24,064 nucleotides of DNA from an uncultured Saprospirales bacterium (GCA_937926355.1 CALAZP010000219.1:1-24064); one strand, 5' to 3'. Numbered from the stretch's first letter, positions 1 to 8,279 are shown. Numbers and translations: made by a program. The notes: generated from the letters alone by a model not told the origin.

Positions 1-1134
1 ATTCCAAATTTCAAAGTGAAATTCAGGATTTTCACTGGGCACTCTGCCCATTTTTTGATGAAGGCCTACCTTTTCTCCTTTGGTAACAGAGACCACGGTT
101 AAATTAGTATAAACGGTAAAGTAGTTATTTTCATGCTTTAAGATAATACTAAAATTATATCCTGGAACCTCAGTAACTCCTACTACGACTCCTGGATGAA
201 CGGCACTAACATATGCATCTGAGCGAGTGGAAATGTTAATCCCATTATTTTGTATCAAAATCTTTTTTAGAGTTGGATGCGGTCTTTTGCCGAAGGCTTG
301 AATGACTTTCCCTCCGCTAACTGGCCAATCTAGATTTCCTTTGCGTTGGGCAAAAGCACTAGCCTCATTCGAGGCCTCTGGAGTATTGGATTTTCTTTTA
401 GCTATTTCAATTTCTCTTTGAATGGCACTTTGAATAGCACTTTGGAGATTGGCTTTTTGGGCTTCCTGAAGTGCGATAGTTTGTAACAATTTTTTTTCAG
501 TGGACTCTAATCCGGCTAATAGCTTCGTCTTTTCTATTAGTTCGGTAGATAGGTCCTTTTCTTGTTTTTGTAGATTTTCTACGAGTAGATTTTTTTCAGA
601 TTGAAGCGATTCTAAGGAAGTTATATTTTTTGAAATCTCGGTTAGGGTATTTTTTAGGGCTTCAGCATGTTGGCTCCTATAACGGTTATATTGCCGCAAT
701 AACTGTAATCTTCTGTAGGCATTATTAAAGGTTTCAGCTGAAATGATAAAATGCAGCATGCTATTGTTAATTTTATTGCGGTATACCCATCGAAGAATAG
801 TACTGTATTCTTTTTGCAATTTCAGTTTTTGGGATTCCAACTTTTTCCTTTGATCTGATTGATGGATTATTTGATTTTCAATTAACTGCTGTTCTTTTTG
901 AATGGATGCCAAAAGAAGTTTACGTTGAAGAATATTTTGTTCTATTCGACTCAAATTAAATAAAACGTCTTTTTTTTGGCTATCGGTCTTGGAAAGTTCC
1001 ATTTCATTTTTTCTGATTTCACTAAGTAGTCTTTTTTTTTCAGCCTCTAATTGGTTGCGCTCTAAAAGATAAGATTGTCCATGGGCTAAATAGCAAAAAG
1101 AGAAGAAGTAAAAAATCAGGCTAAAATTCCGCAC
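1..1134 (-). CDS. EnvC-like M23 (LytM) domain protein, partial at left edge
   Basis: Probable periplasmic murein hydrolase activator of the EnvC type. I read it directly in the reverse strand: a GTG start at 1134 gives a signal peptide (MRNFSLIFYFFSFCYLAHGQ), then a long charged coiled coil (about residues 22-250), then a C-terminal LytM/M23 fold starting at WPVSGGKVIQAFGKRPHP and running to HFEIWN at the window edge. About 378 codons are visible, and by family comparison perhaps 10-25 residues are missing. The M23 zinc ligands look lost: the usual H-x-G-x-D site reads NNGIN, and the final H-x-H reads EFH. That is what non-catalytic EnvC proteins show, so it likely activates an amidase rather than cutting peptidoglycan itself. 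The start overlaps the DUF4292 stop by 14 bases, implying translational coupling. Confidence 0.85.
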   Translation of the reverse strand, partial: MRNFSLIFYFFSFCYLAHGQSYLLERNQLEAEKKRLLSEIRKNEMELSKTDSQKKDVLFNLSRIEQNILQRKLLLASIQKEQQLIENQIIHQSDQRKKLESQKLKLQKEYSTILRWVYRNKINNSMLHFIISAETFNNAYRRLQLLRQYNRYRSQHAEALKNTLTEISKNITSLESLQSEKNLLVENLQKQEKDLSTELIEKTKLLAGLESTEKKLLQTIALQEAQKANLQSAIQSAIQREIEIAKRKSNTPEASNEASAFAQRKGNLDWPVSGGKVIQAFGKRPHPTLKKILIQNNGINISTRSDAYVSAVHPGVVVGVTEVPGYNFSIILKHENNYFTVYTNLTVVSVTKGEKVGLHQKMGRVPSENPEFHFEIWN

Positions 1135-1888
1135 GATTGTAGGATTTTGGAATAGTAAGTGCTAGGTCACTGGGGTTATTCCAAACAGGTTGTTGGAAAG
1201 ACATGGAGATTTTTATTTCAGAATCATCAGTTGTTTTAAGGGTTAAATTTCTATCTAGCGCAAAAAGTCTGGAATCTTGATAAGTTTGGTAATTGCTTAA
1301 TGTCTGTTGTACTAAAATCCCAGTTTGTTTATCAACGAATCCCATTTCGGTGACAGTAAATTCAGTGGAATTGAGAGTAGAGAAAATAATTTGTCTATCG
1401 GTTTCCTTTACCAGTCTAAGTGTATCTCGGCTCAGAGAAAGTTTAGCATCCTCTTTAATCTCTGAGGGTAAATTTCCTAGAATAAGTTCTTGTATAGCAT
1501 TAAAATTTGCCGGTAACCCTATTGAGGCAGCCCCTTTGATTAAGCTTTCGGAATAATACTCTGATTGTATGCGATTCAAATAAATAACAGAATCTGGCGT
1601 GATTTTAATTTTAGCTATTTCAAATCCAAATTTTCTGGCCGAAATCATTAACGCGCTGTCTCTTTTTAGGGTAACCCATCCCGCTCCACCTAATCTGTTG
1701 GTTCCAGCCTCTAGGTTTATTTTTGCCCGCGTATTTAGCCAGTCTGCTTCAACTTGTTGATTGAATGTTTGTTCAATGACTTGCTTTGATGCTTTAATAT
1801 ATTTTTTGGTATAACCCGTTTTTTTGGAAATTCCACAAGAGGTAGAGAATAAAACCAACCCAACAAGAATACCTAAAATTTTATTCAT
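1121..1888 (-). CDS. DUF4292 family lipoprotein
   Basis: Predicted outer-membrane-associated lipoprotein of about 255 residues, resembling the DUF4292 family of Bacteroidota; function not established. The ATG at 1888 gives a short lipoprotein signal with lipobox FSTSC (Cys18). The frame is open a little further upstream to a TTG at 1906, but the ATG gives the better signal peptide and overlaps the upstream TPR gene by only 8 bases (ATGAATAA), a classic coupling arrangement. The mature part is rich in beta-strand-like segments, and the fold may resemble LolA/LolB-like lipid-binding proteins (inference). It sits between a TPR protein and an EnvC-like protein, an order I recall from other Bacteroidota, which suggests an envelope role. 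Confidence 0.8.
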   Translation of the reverse strand: MNKILGILVGLVLFSTSCGISKKTGYTKKYIKASKQVIEQTFNQQVEADWLNTRAKINLEAGTNRLGGAGWVTLKRDSALMISARKFGFEIAKIKITPDSVIYLNRIQSEYYSESLIKGAASIGLPANFNAIQELILGNLPSEIKEDAKLSLSRDTLRLVKETDRQIIFSTLNSTEFTVTEMGFVDKQTGILVQQTLSNYQTYQDSRLFALDRNLTLKTTDDSEIKISMSFQQPVWNNPSDLALTIPKSYNRAEF

Positions 1889-3284
1889 GAGCTTTGATTT
1901 TTTCAAGTAGGGAAGGGCTTTCTAAGCCTAATTGAACGGCTTCTTTCCATTTGGTCAGGGCTTTTTTGGGCATATTAGATTGAAATAATATGTCTCCTTC
2001 GAGAGCTAAAAAGCGAGCCATAGTAATCGATTTCTTTTCGATTAAGGTTTGACCTAAATCAAGATGAGATTGAGCTAAGTCATATTCTTTTAAATAAAAA
2101 CAAGCGAGGGCTGCTTGGTAGTAGATTTGGTACTGGAATGGAAAGTAACTCATTGCCGATTCAGCTGTCTCTTTCATTGGCATGTACTGTCGAGTCTGTA
2201 GATAAGTGTTAAGAAGTGCATCCCATATAGAAAGAATTTCAGGATTTAGTTCGGTAGCCTTTTTAAAGGCAATAATGGCTTGATTATAATCTCCGTGCAG
2301 GTGGTATAAATCTCCTTCTAAAGAATAAATTTTTCCCTCATTGGGATATTGAGTTTTTAGAGATTCCACCAGGTTAAGTAATTGAAAGGTAATCTCCGAT
2401 GAAGGTTGGTCGATAAGGCCTTCTACAAAAGGAATTATTGATTTTATTTTTTGATCTAAGTCTATTGAGGCATCTTTTATAATTGGATTTAGGGTAGTTA
2501 AAATTTCTTGTGAATTAGTTAATTCATTTTGATTTGGCAATAAAGCCAGTTTGGCTTTGGATTCATAGGGGAATTTTTTAACCATTTCCTTGTAGACTTC
2601 TTTTTCCTTTTGAATATTACCGGATTGTTGGTAGAAATCTGCTAATAGATAAAAATATTGCGGATTAGAATGTGGCTTTTCAATTATTCCTAAAAGGCGT
2701 TTCTCAATATTTTTAGGTTTTTCGTATTGTTGAGCGTAAGTCAAAGCCAATTGAAAGAGATTAAAATTCCATCCCACCTTTTGAGCGTGGTTTTCCAATA
2801 CTTCAAATGCTTGACTAGGACGGCCTTGGGCATTTAAATGGTAAGCTAATTGAGTATATAAATCGGTTTGGATATCGTTGTTTTTAACCAATGATTCGAG
2901 CAGCTGTACTGCTTCGAAATGAAGATTGTTCTCCTTCAATAATCTGGCGTAAAAAGAACTGTACCAAGTATTGTCAGGTTCTTTTTCATAAGCTTTTCTT
3001 GCGAATTTTACTGCATCAGTTGCTGGTCCTTCTATGGCATAGAGCCTGGATAACTCATAATAAATTACTGGAATATCTTCATGTTCTTTTAATAATACTT
3101 GAAAAGCATCAATGGCTTTGGCATAATTTCCCAATAAGGCCAATTGTTTGGCCTCTATCATCTTTTCTTGTATCGAGGTGGACTCTTTTAGATCTTGTAC
3201 TTGATTCCATGCGAGAAGAGGAAGGAATAAAAGTCCTGAGATTAAAAGAAGTATTTTAATAGAATCGATTGATTGATTCTGCAT
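1881..3284 (-). CDS. TPR repeat protein, secreted or membrane anchored
   Basis: A 467-residue protein with an N-terminal hydrophobic segment (about residues 8-27, ILLLISGLLFLPLLAW), which is a signal peptide or single anchor. Most of the rest is tetratricopeptide repeats: clear units at about residues 38-105 (GNYAKAIDAFQVLL, ATDAVKFARKAYEKEPDN), in the middle, and again at about 325-455 (GDYNQAIIAFKKATELNPE). TPRs are protein-protein interaction scaffolds; the partner is unknown. The start lies 3 bases after the pyk stop and the end overlaps the DUF4292 start, so it is the second gene of the operon. Its place beside DUF4292 and EnvC-like genes suggests work at the cell envelope. Confidence 0.85.
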   Translation of the reverse strand: MQNQSIDSIKILLLISGLLFLPLLAWNQVQDLKESTSIQEKMIEAKQLALLGNYAKAIDAFQVLLKEHEDIPVIYYELSRLYAIEGPATDAVKFARKAYEKEPDNTWYSSFYARLLKENNLHFEAVQLLESLVKNNDIQTDLYTQLAYHLNAQGRPSQAFEVLENHAQKVGWNFNLFQLALTYAQQYEKPKNIEKRLLGIIEKPHSNPQYFYLLADFYQQSGNIQKEKEVYKEMVKKFPYESKAKLALLPNQNELTNSQEILTTLNPIIKDASIDLDQKIKSIIPFVEGLIDQPSSEITFQLLNLVESLKTQYPNEGKIYSLEGDLYHLHGDYNQAIIAFKKATELNPEILSIWDALLNTYLQTRQYMPMKETAESAMSYFPFQYQIYYQAALACFYLKEYDLAQSHLDLGQTLIEKKSITMARFLALEGDILFQSNMPKKALTKWKEAVQLGLESPSLLEKIKAHE

Positions 3285-3287
3285 AGG

Positions 3288-4733
3288 CTATTCCACAATA
3301 GTAATTTTAATCATATTAGCCCTCAATCTCTTGTGTAAAGGCATTGAACCAGAATTTACAATAATATCACCCTTAACAATTTTACCTTTGCTTTTGAGAT
3401 ATTGAGTGACGTCTGTAATGGTTTCATCCGTACTAGAGAAACCGTCATAATAGTAACATCTTACTCCCCAAACAAGGTTGAGAGTAGCGAGCATATGGAC
3501 TTGGTCTGAAAAAATAAAAATTTTAGTATTGGGTCTGTAGCTGGAAACTTTGAAAGCTGTGTATCCTGAATTAGTCATACCTACAATAGCTTTTGCATTA
3601 ATCTCCTCAGCTGTTCTAGCTGCATTAAGACATACAACATCAGACAAGAATGTAGCAGATTTAGGATTTATTTTTGGCCTAATATTGTCATAAGCTCTAA
3701 GTTTTTCCGCTTCATCGATAATTTTATTCATAGCTTCTACTACTTTAACTGGGTGTTTGCCAACTGAAGTTTCGGCGCTGAGCATTACCGCATCTGCTCC
3801 GTCCAAAACGGCATTAGCTACATCAGTTATTTCTGCCCGGGTTGGACTAGGATTGTTAATCATAGAATCCATCATTTGGGTAGCAACTATAACTGGCCTA
3901 GATTTTTGTATGCACTTTCGAACAATCATTTTTTGTATGACAGGCAACTTCTCCATAGGCACTTCTATTCCCAAATCTCCTCTTGCAATCATTATGGCTG
4001 TGGTATTCTTGATTATTTTATCGATATTTTCGACGGCCTCTGGTTTTTCTATTTTTGCGATGATTTTGGCAGGATGTCCTTTGGCATCAATTCGCTGTTG
4101 TAAGTCTTTGATGTCTTTTGCTGAACGAACAAACGAAAGTGCAATCCAATTTACTGGCTGAGTAAGGATAAAATCTAAATCTTTTAGGTCTTTTTCAGTC
4201 AAACAGGGAAGGGAAATTTTTGTATTGGGTAGATTTACTCCCTTATTAGATGATAAAGTTCCTCCAAAAACTGCTTTTAACCTAACAGTATCTAATTTAT
4301 TTGTTTCTACTACTTCAAATACTAGTTTGCCGTCATCTACCAAAACCCGCTCACCAACCTCAACATCAGTTGGGAATTTTTGGTAACTCATGTATATTTC
4401 TTCCTTTGTCCCCACGCATTCGTGGTTAACCAAGGTTATAATCTCCCCATCTGCAACTTCGATAGAACCATTTTCAATTTTTCCAATTCTGAGTTTGGGC
4501 CCTTGCAAATCGGCCAAAATCCCAATGTGGATTCCGTGTTCCTGATTTATTTTAGTTATATTTTGGATGATTTGGAGGTGTTCATCGTGAGAACTATGCG
4601 AAAAATTAAGTCTAAAAACATCTACTCCCGCTTGAATGAGTTTGAGAAGATTTTCGTAAGAGGAACAAGCTGGACCTACAGTAGCGAGGATTTTGGTATT
4701 CTGAGTATCAACTATATCAAGTTTTGTTATCAT
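3288..4733 (-). CDS. pyk: Pyruvate kinase
   Basis: Cytosolic glycolytic enzyme converting phosphoenolpyruvate and ADP to pyruvate and ATP. The sequence begins NTKILATVGPACSSYENL, typical of the family, and carries the active-site signature IIAKIEKPEAVENID with its catalytic Lys, the MIARGDLGIEVP metal and substrate loop, and the VATQMMDSMINNPSPTRAE and DGADAVMLSAETSVGKHP segments. A C-terminal domain of about 120 residues completes it. The reading frame is open upstream to a TTG at 4883, but the ATG at 4733 gives 481 residues, the usual length, and starts just before the conserved core. It is the first gene of a tight operon with a TPR protein, DUF4292 and an EnvC-like protein, an odd partnership of metabolism and envelope genes. 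Confidence 0.96.
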   Translation of the reverse strand: MITKLDIVDTQNTKILATVGPACSSYENLLKLIQAGVDVFRLNFSHSSHDEHLQIIQNITKINQEHGIHIGILADLQGPKLRIGKIENGSIEVADGEIITLVNHECVGTKEEIYMSYQKFPTDVEVGERVLVDDGKLVFEVVETNKLDTVRLKAVFGGTLSSNKGVNLPNTKISLPCLTEKDLKDLDFILTQPVNWIALSFVRSAKDIKDLQQRIDAKGHPAKIIAKIEKPEAVENIDKIIKNTTAIMIARGDLGIEVPMEKLPVIQKMIVRKCIQKSRPVIVATQMMDSMINNPSPTRAEITDVANAVLDGADAVMLSAETSVGKHPVKVVEAMNKIIDEAEKLRAYDNIRPKINPKSATFLSDVVCLNAARTAEEINAKAIVGMTNSGYTAFKVSSYRPNTKIFIFSDQVHMLATLNLVWGVRCYYYDGFSSTDETITDVTQYLKSKGKIVKGDIIVNSGSMPLHKRLRANMIKITIVE

Positions 4734-4871
4734 GATTTCTAATAGGGTTATAATCGTTATTGTTGGAATTTTCGAGCCCCAATTTACACTTAAAGACCTT
4801 AAAAATAAAATGTTTTTAGGGGGGTAAAGAATGGCAGTATGAGGTTTAAAATCAAAATAAAATGGAAAAAC

Positions 4872-4903
4872 TTTGGTTATCAACCTACTTATATTTTATT
4901 TTG
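4872..4903 (+). promoter_or_regulatory. Possible Bacteroidota-type promoter of acpP
   Basis: TTTG at 4872-4875 followed after 21 bases by TATTTTG at 4897-4903, close to the Bacteroidota -33 TTTG / -7 TAnnTTTG pattern (one T short). It would give a leader of roughly 28-30 bases before the acpP ATG. Matches of this kind occur by chance in AT-rich DNA, so confidence is low. Confidence 0.35.
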
Positions 4904-4936
4904 TACCGTTTTCGGAAACCATTAAACGAATTTAAT

Positions 4937-5173
4937 ATGTCAGACATTGCAGGACGAGTTACTAAGATTATCGTCGACAAATTAGGTGTTGATGAATCTG
5001 AGGTAACAACAGATGCAAGCTTCACTAACGACTTGGGAGCGGACTCATTGGATACAGTTGAGTTAATTATGGAATTTGAGAAAGAATTTGATATTTCCAT
5101 TCCAGACGATCACGCTGAAAATATTCAGACAGTCGGTCAAGCTGTTGACTATTTAACCTCAAAAGTTGGTTAA
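4937..5173 (+). CDS. acpP: Acyl carrier protein
   Basis: A 78-residue acidic carrier protein for type II fatty-acid synthesis. The phosphopantetheine attachment motif GADSLDTVEL is intact, with Ser37 as the modified residue. The C-terminal helix region (IPDDHAENIQTVGQAVDYL) is typical. The frame is open upstream to an ATG at 4862, but the extra 25 residues are hydrophobic and foreign to the family, and that stretch looks like promoter DNA; the ATG at 4937 begins MSDIAGRVTKII as in homologues. It is divergent from pyk and upstream of fabF, the usual acpP-fabF neighbourhood, but a strong hairpin separates the two. Confidence 0.96.
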   Translation: MSDIAGRVTKIIVDKLGVDESEVTTDASFTNDLGADSLDTVELIMEFEKEFDISIPDDHAENIQTVGQAVDYLTSKVG

Positions 5174-5185
5174 GACTTTTTATGT

Positions 5186-5226
5186 ACCACAAATCAGCTT
5201 AAGTTGATTTGTGGTTCTTCTTTTCT
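5186..5226 (+). terminator. Hairpin terminator between acpP and fabF
   Basis: A perfect 11-bp inverted repeat, ACCACAAATCA (5186-5196) and TGATTTGTGGT (5205-5215), with an 8-base loop region that can add two more pairs. It is followed by the T-rich run TCTTCTTTTCTT. It begins 13 bases after the acpP stop, so it likely ends or attenuates acpP transcription. Confidence 0.75.
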
Positions 5227-5309
5227 TAGCAAAGCCTAAAGTACAAGTAAACACAAACTTTTTTTCGGGAGGAATTTTCCAAGTTTAACCAAATTAAGAT
5301 AATTCGTTT

Positions 5310-6563
5310 ATGAAACGAGTAGTTGTTACGGGAATTGGTGCACTCACCCCAATTGGAAATAATGTAAGCGCATATTTAGAAGGTTTAAAAAATGGTGTTA
5401 GTGGAGCAAATTTGATTAGCCGATTTGACACAACAGAATTTAAGACCAAATTTGCTTGCGAGATAAAGGACTTTAATCCAGAAACGGTCTTGGATCGAAA
5501 AGAGGTTAGAAAATTGGATTTATTTACTGTATTTGGAATGGTCGCAGCAGATGAAGCAATTACAAATGCAGGAATTCAAGAAATTGGAGGAAATCTGAAC
5601 CCAGATAGGATTGGGGTAATTTGGGCTGCAGGCGTAGGTGGCTTGGGGAGTTTGGAAAAAGAAATAGAGGATTTCTCTTTAGGAAGCGGTGTTCCCAGAT
5701 ACAATCCTTTTATGATTCCGAAAATGATTATTGATATTACCGCAGGTCATATTTCAATTAAATATGGATTCAGGGGTATTAACTATGCTACCGTTTCCGC
5801 TTGTGCTTCCTCGTCTCATGCTTTAATGTCCTCATTTGATGCTATTAGACTAGGCAGAAACGATATTATTGTTACCGGTGGTTCAGAAGCCGTAGTTCTA
5901 AGAACTGGTGTGGGTGGTTTTAATGCAATGAAGGCTTTATCTACCAGAAATGATGATTACAGCACGGCTTCAAGACCTTTTGATAGGGATAGAGATGGAT
6001 TTGTATTAGGAGAAGGAGGCGCAGCAATAGTTCTTGAAGAATTAGAACATGCACGCAAAAGAGGGGCTACTATATATGCAGAAGTTGTTGGAGGAGGAGC
6101 TACTGCTGATGCGCATCATATTACCGCACCACATCCCGAAGGGTTAGGAGCTAAAAATGTGATGAAAATGGCACTAGAGGATGCTCAAATGAGGCCTGAA
6201 GAAATTGATTATATTAATGTTCACGGAACTTCTACTCCTTTGGGAGATATAGCAGAATCTAAGGCTATTCTAGATGTTTTTGGGGCACATGCTTATAATC
6301 TTAATATCAGTTCGACCAAATCTATGACTGGTCATCTTTTGGGTGCGGCCGGGGCTATAGAATCAGTTGCAGGAATTCTAGCCATTAATCATGGATTTAT
6401 ACCCCCTACTATCAACCATTTCGTCGATGATCCTGAACTTGACCCTAAATTGAATTTTACATTTAACGAAGCTCAAGAGCGTCCTGTTAAAGCTTTTCTA
6501 AGCAATACTTTTGGCTTCGGTGGTCATAACTCTTCAATTATTATGAAGAAATTCGAAGGATAA
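5310..6563 (+). CDS. fabF: 3-oxoacyl-[acyl-carrier-protein] synthase II
   Basis: A 417-residue condensing enzyme (KAS II) that extends acyl-ACP with malonyl-ACP in fatty-acid synthesis. The N-terminal VVVTGIGALTPIGN motif is typical. The catalytic triad is visible: Cys165 in SACASSSHAL, His305 in NVHGTSTPLGD and His342 in KSMTGHLLGAAG. The end (FGFGGHNSSIIMKK) is canonical. It follows acpP by 136 bases with a terminator between, so it probably has its own promoter; I found no convincing consensus there. The next gene, rnc, begins 56 bases downstream and is probably co-transcribed, as in many bacteria. Confidence 0.96.
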   Translation: MKRVVVTGIGALTPIGNNVSAYLEGLKNGVSGANLISRFDTTEFKTKFACEIKDFNPETVLDRKEVRKLDLFTVFGMVAADEAITNAGIQEIGGNLNPDRIGVIWAAGVGGLGSLEKEIEDFSLGSGVPRYNPFMIPKMIIDITAGHISIKYGFRGINYATVSACASSSHALMSSFDAIRLGRNDIIVTGGSEAVVLRTGVGGFNAMKALSTRNDDYSTASRPFDRDRDGFVLGEGGAAIVLEELEHARKRGATIYAEVVGGGATADAHHITAPHPEGLGAKNVMKMALEDAQMRPEEIDYINVHGTSTPLGDIAESKAILDVFGAHAYNLNISSTKSMTGHLLGAAGAIESVAGILAINHGFIPPTINHFVDDPELDPKLNFTFNEAQERPVKAFLSNTFGFGGHNSSIIMKKFEG

Positions 6564-6619
6564 ATAGCATTTGTTTTACATTTACATCGCAATAAATTGT
6601 AAAGACAAAGTCTAAACTT

Positions 6620-7357
6620 TTGATTTTTTTATTCAAAATTTTCAACTATTATTTATCCAGAGATCGAAATTTGGTGAGAAAACTCAATTCGTTATTGGGC
6701 TTTACACCTGTTAATCTGTCTATATTTAAGTTGGCTTTTGCCCATAAGTCAGGGTCCTCCGATAAGGCTTATGCTATGCAAAACAATGAACGCTTAGAAT
6801 ATCTTGGAGATGCAGTTTTGGGTACTGTAGTTGCAGAATATTTGTTCAAAAAATACCCTAATGCCGACGAAGGATTTTTGACTAAAATGAGATCAAAAAT
6901 AGTTAAAAGGAAATCATTAAATCTCATAGCGGACAATATGGGTTTGGATGTTTTGCTCTCGGAATTTAATCAAACCAAACTAAGCAGGTCCATGTTGGGC
7001 AATGCTTTAGAAGCCTTAATAGGGGCGGTTTATCTAGAGGGGGGGTACCAGAGGACCAGGTGGTTCGTGGTGTCACATGTGCTAAAGAATTACGTAGATG
7101 TTCATGAATTGGAACAATTAGATGACAACTATAAAAGTAGACTTTTAGAATGGTGTCAAAAAAATGGACATACCATCAATTATAAGTTGTTAGCCAGGTA
7201 TAAGTTTGACAAAAGAGATAAATTCAAAGTCGCAGTTGTAATCAATGGCGATAAGATTGCAACGGCCGATGATTTCAATAAGAAGAGTGCCGAACAAGCT
7301 GCTTCAGAAAAAGCCCTTTTAGAAATGGGGGTGCTCACGGATGATGATTTCGAATAG
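6620..7357 (+). CDS. rnc: Ribonuclease III
   Basis: Double-strand-specific endoribonuclease for rRNA and other RNA processing, 245 residues. The catalytic domain (about 28-165) has the signature NERLEYLGDAVL, with Glu60 and Asp64 as metal ligands, and Glu131 in GNALEALIGAVYLEGG. The position equal to E. coli Asp114 is Asn128. The C-terminal dsRNA-binding domain (about 168-237) ends KKSAEQAASEKALLEMG. No ATG lies near the expected N-terminus; I take TTG at 6620, which gives a short basic-hydrophobic leader like other Bacteroidota homologues, while a GTG 54 bases downstream (at about 6674) is an alternative. The stop overlaps the next gene by 17 bases. Confidence 0.93.
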   Translation: MIFLFKIFNYYLSRDRNLVRKLNSLLGFTPVNLSIFKLAFAHKSGSSDKAYAMQNNERLEYLGDAVLGTVVAEYLFKKYPNADEGFLTKMRSKIVKRKSLNLIADNMGLDVLLSEFNQTKLSRSMLGNALEALIGAVYLEGGYQRTRWFVVSHVLKNYVDVHELEQLDDNYKSRLLEWCQKNGHTINYKLLARYKFDKRDKFKVAVVINGDKIATADDFNKKSAEQAASEKALLEMGVLTDDDFE

Positions 7358-8279
7358 AGAATACAGTTTATTAAGTGCGGTGTCTAGTGAAAGGATAGAT
7401 TTGATGGAAAGGGGTTTGAAGGAGTTGAGGAAGTGGATCTATGATTTAATTTCTAATGGAATTTCAACTTTAGTACAAGGGGCAGATGAGCCTTGGGAGT
7501 CTTTAGCAGTTCGTATGGTGGACTATAAGCTCGGTGGAATAGCTGGGTATCTTAGGAAGATGATAAATAGAGATGATAAGCAGTTGATTGAGGAGTGGTA
7601 TTTTGAAGTAGTTAAGCTAATCGCCTATTTGGATGCACTGATTACTGGTTTTCAGAAGGCTCTAAACGAAGGCAAAATTCCTTCTATTGATATTTTGAGA
7701 GCATGCGGGGTGACTTTTAAGAAAGAAGATGTAAAAAAGGTTCAAAATAGTATATCAGATTGTTGGAGGGTACTTCACATAGAGACAGATTCGAATGAAT
7801 TTATAGAGTACAGTAAACTGTATTTGTGGGGGAGAAAGACCAATCGTTTGGCACTGGTGCTTGATTTTAAGGGGAGAGATTCTAGGGGAGAACTTCCCTG
7901 GTATTTAATCAGGCAAGATGTCCAGTTTGAGGCAGACCTATTTTTTTACCCGTCAGCTTTTCCCGTTAGGGGATTTTTAGAAAATATAAAACCGATTGAT
8001 TTTGTAGCAGTTACTCCCATAAATAAGTCATCTAATGTTGATTTTTTAACGGCGTTTGCTGTTCAACCTTTTGCATTTTCTTTTCCTGTTTTATTAAACA
8101 ATTGTCAAATTCACGCTTTGAATTCAGGAAATATTTGTTGGGAAAACCTTCAATTGCCCTGTCAAATCAACGAAGAGGCAACCGAAAGTTTGACAGGGGA
8201 TTACTTAAAGAATCCTTTTGGGATTTTTGCGGAATGGACGGGATGGCAATTAAATATATTAAGGGTTTTTACGGATTAA
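7341..8279 (+). CDS. SWIM zinc-finger protein-like C-terminal region without the SWIM motif
   Basis: A 312-residue protein of unknown function. The middle and C-terminal parts resemble the region that follows the zinc finger in bacterial SWIM zinc-finger proteins: WESLAVRMVDYKLGGIAGYLR, then SKLYLWGRKTNRLALVLDF, then VQFEADLFFYPSAFPVRGF. The CxCxnCxH SWIM motif itself is absent, and there is no room for it because the ATG overlaps the rnc stop by 17 bases. ATG codons at 7341 and 7344 are both possible starts. The usual partners of such proteins (MoxR ATPase, DUF5691, DUF5682, VWA genes) are not in the window. It may be translationally coupled to rnc. The family match is from memory of sequence pattern, so it is moderately sure. 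Confidence 0.6.
   Translation: MMISNREYSLLSAVSSERIDLMERGLKELRKWIYDLISNGISTLVQGADEPWESLAVRMVDYKLGGIAGYLRKMINRDDKQLIEEWYFEVVKLIAYLDALITGFQKALNEGKIPSIDILRACGVTFKKEDVKKVQNSISDCWRVLHIETDSNEFIEYSKLYLWGRKTNRLALVLDFKGRDSRGELPWYLIRQDVQFEADLFFYPSAFPVRGFLENIKPIDFVAVTPINKSSNVDFLTAFAVQPFAFSFPVLLNNCQIHALNSGNICWENLQLPCQINEEATESLTGDYLKNPFGIFAEWTGWQLNILRVFTD

Noticed and set aside
3757..4161. Open frame of 134 codons on the plus strand inside pyk
   Set aside because: It lies antisense to a fully conserved pyruvate kinase core and its translation looks like nothing known; it is a shadow of pyk codon use.
4797..4821. Hairpin between pyk and acpP
   Set aside because: The stem is almost all A-T with a G-U pair and no T tract, in a divergent region where no terminator is expected.
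4734..4883. N-terminal extension of pyruvate kinase to a TTG at 4883
   Set aside because: The added 50 residues are not family-like and would overlap the likely acpP promoter; the ATG at 4733 gives the normal length.
4862..4936. N-terminal extension of the acyl carrier protein from an ATG at 4862
   Set aside because: The 25 extra residues are hydrophobic and absent from the family; the stretch carries a promoter-like sequence instead.
7039..7045. Run of seven G in rnc as a phase-variation tract
   Set aside because: It is shorter than tracts known to switch at useful rates, and RNase III is an unlikely gene for phase variation.
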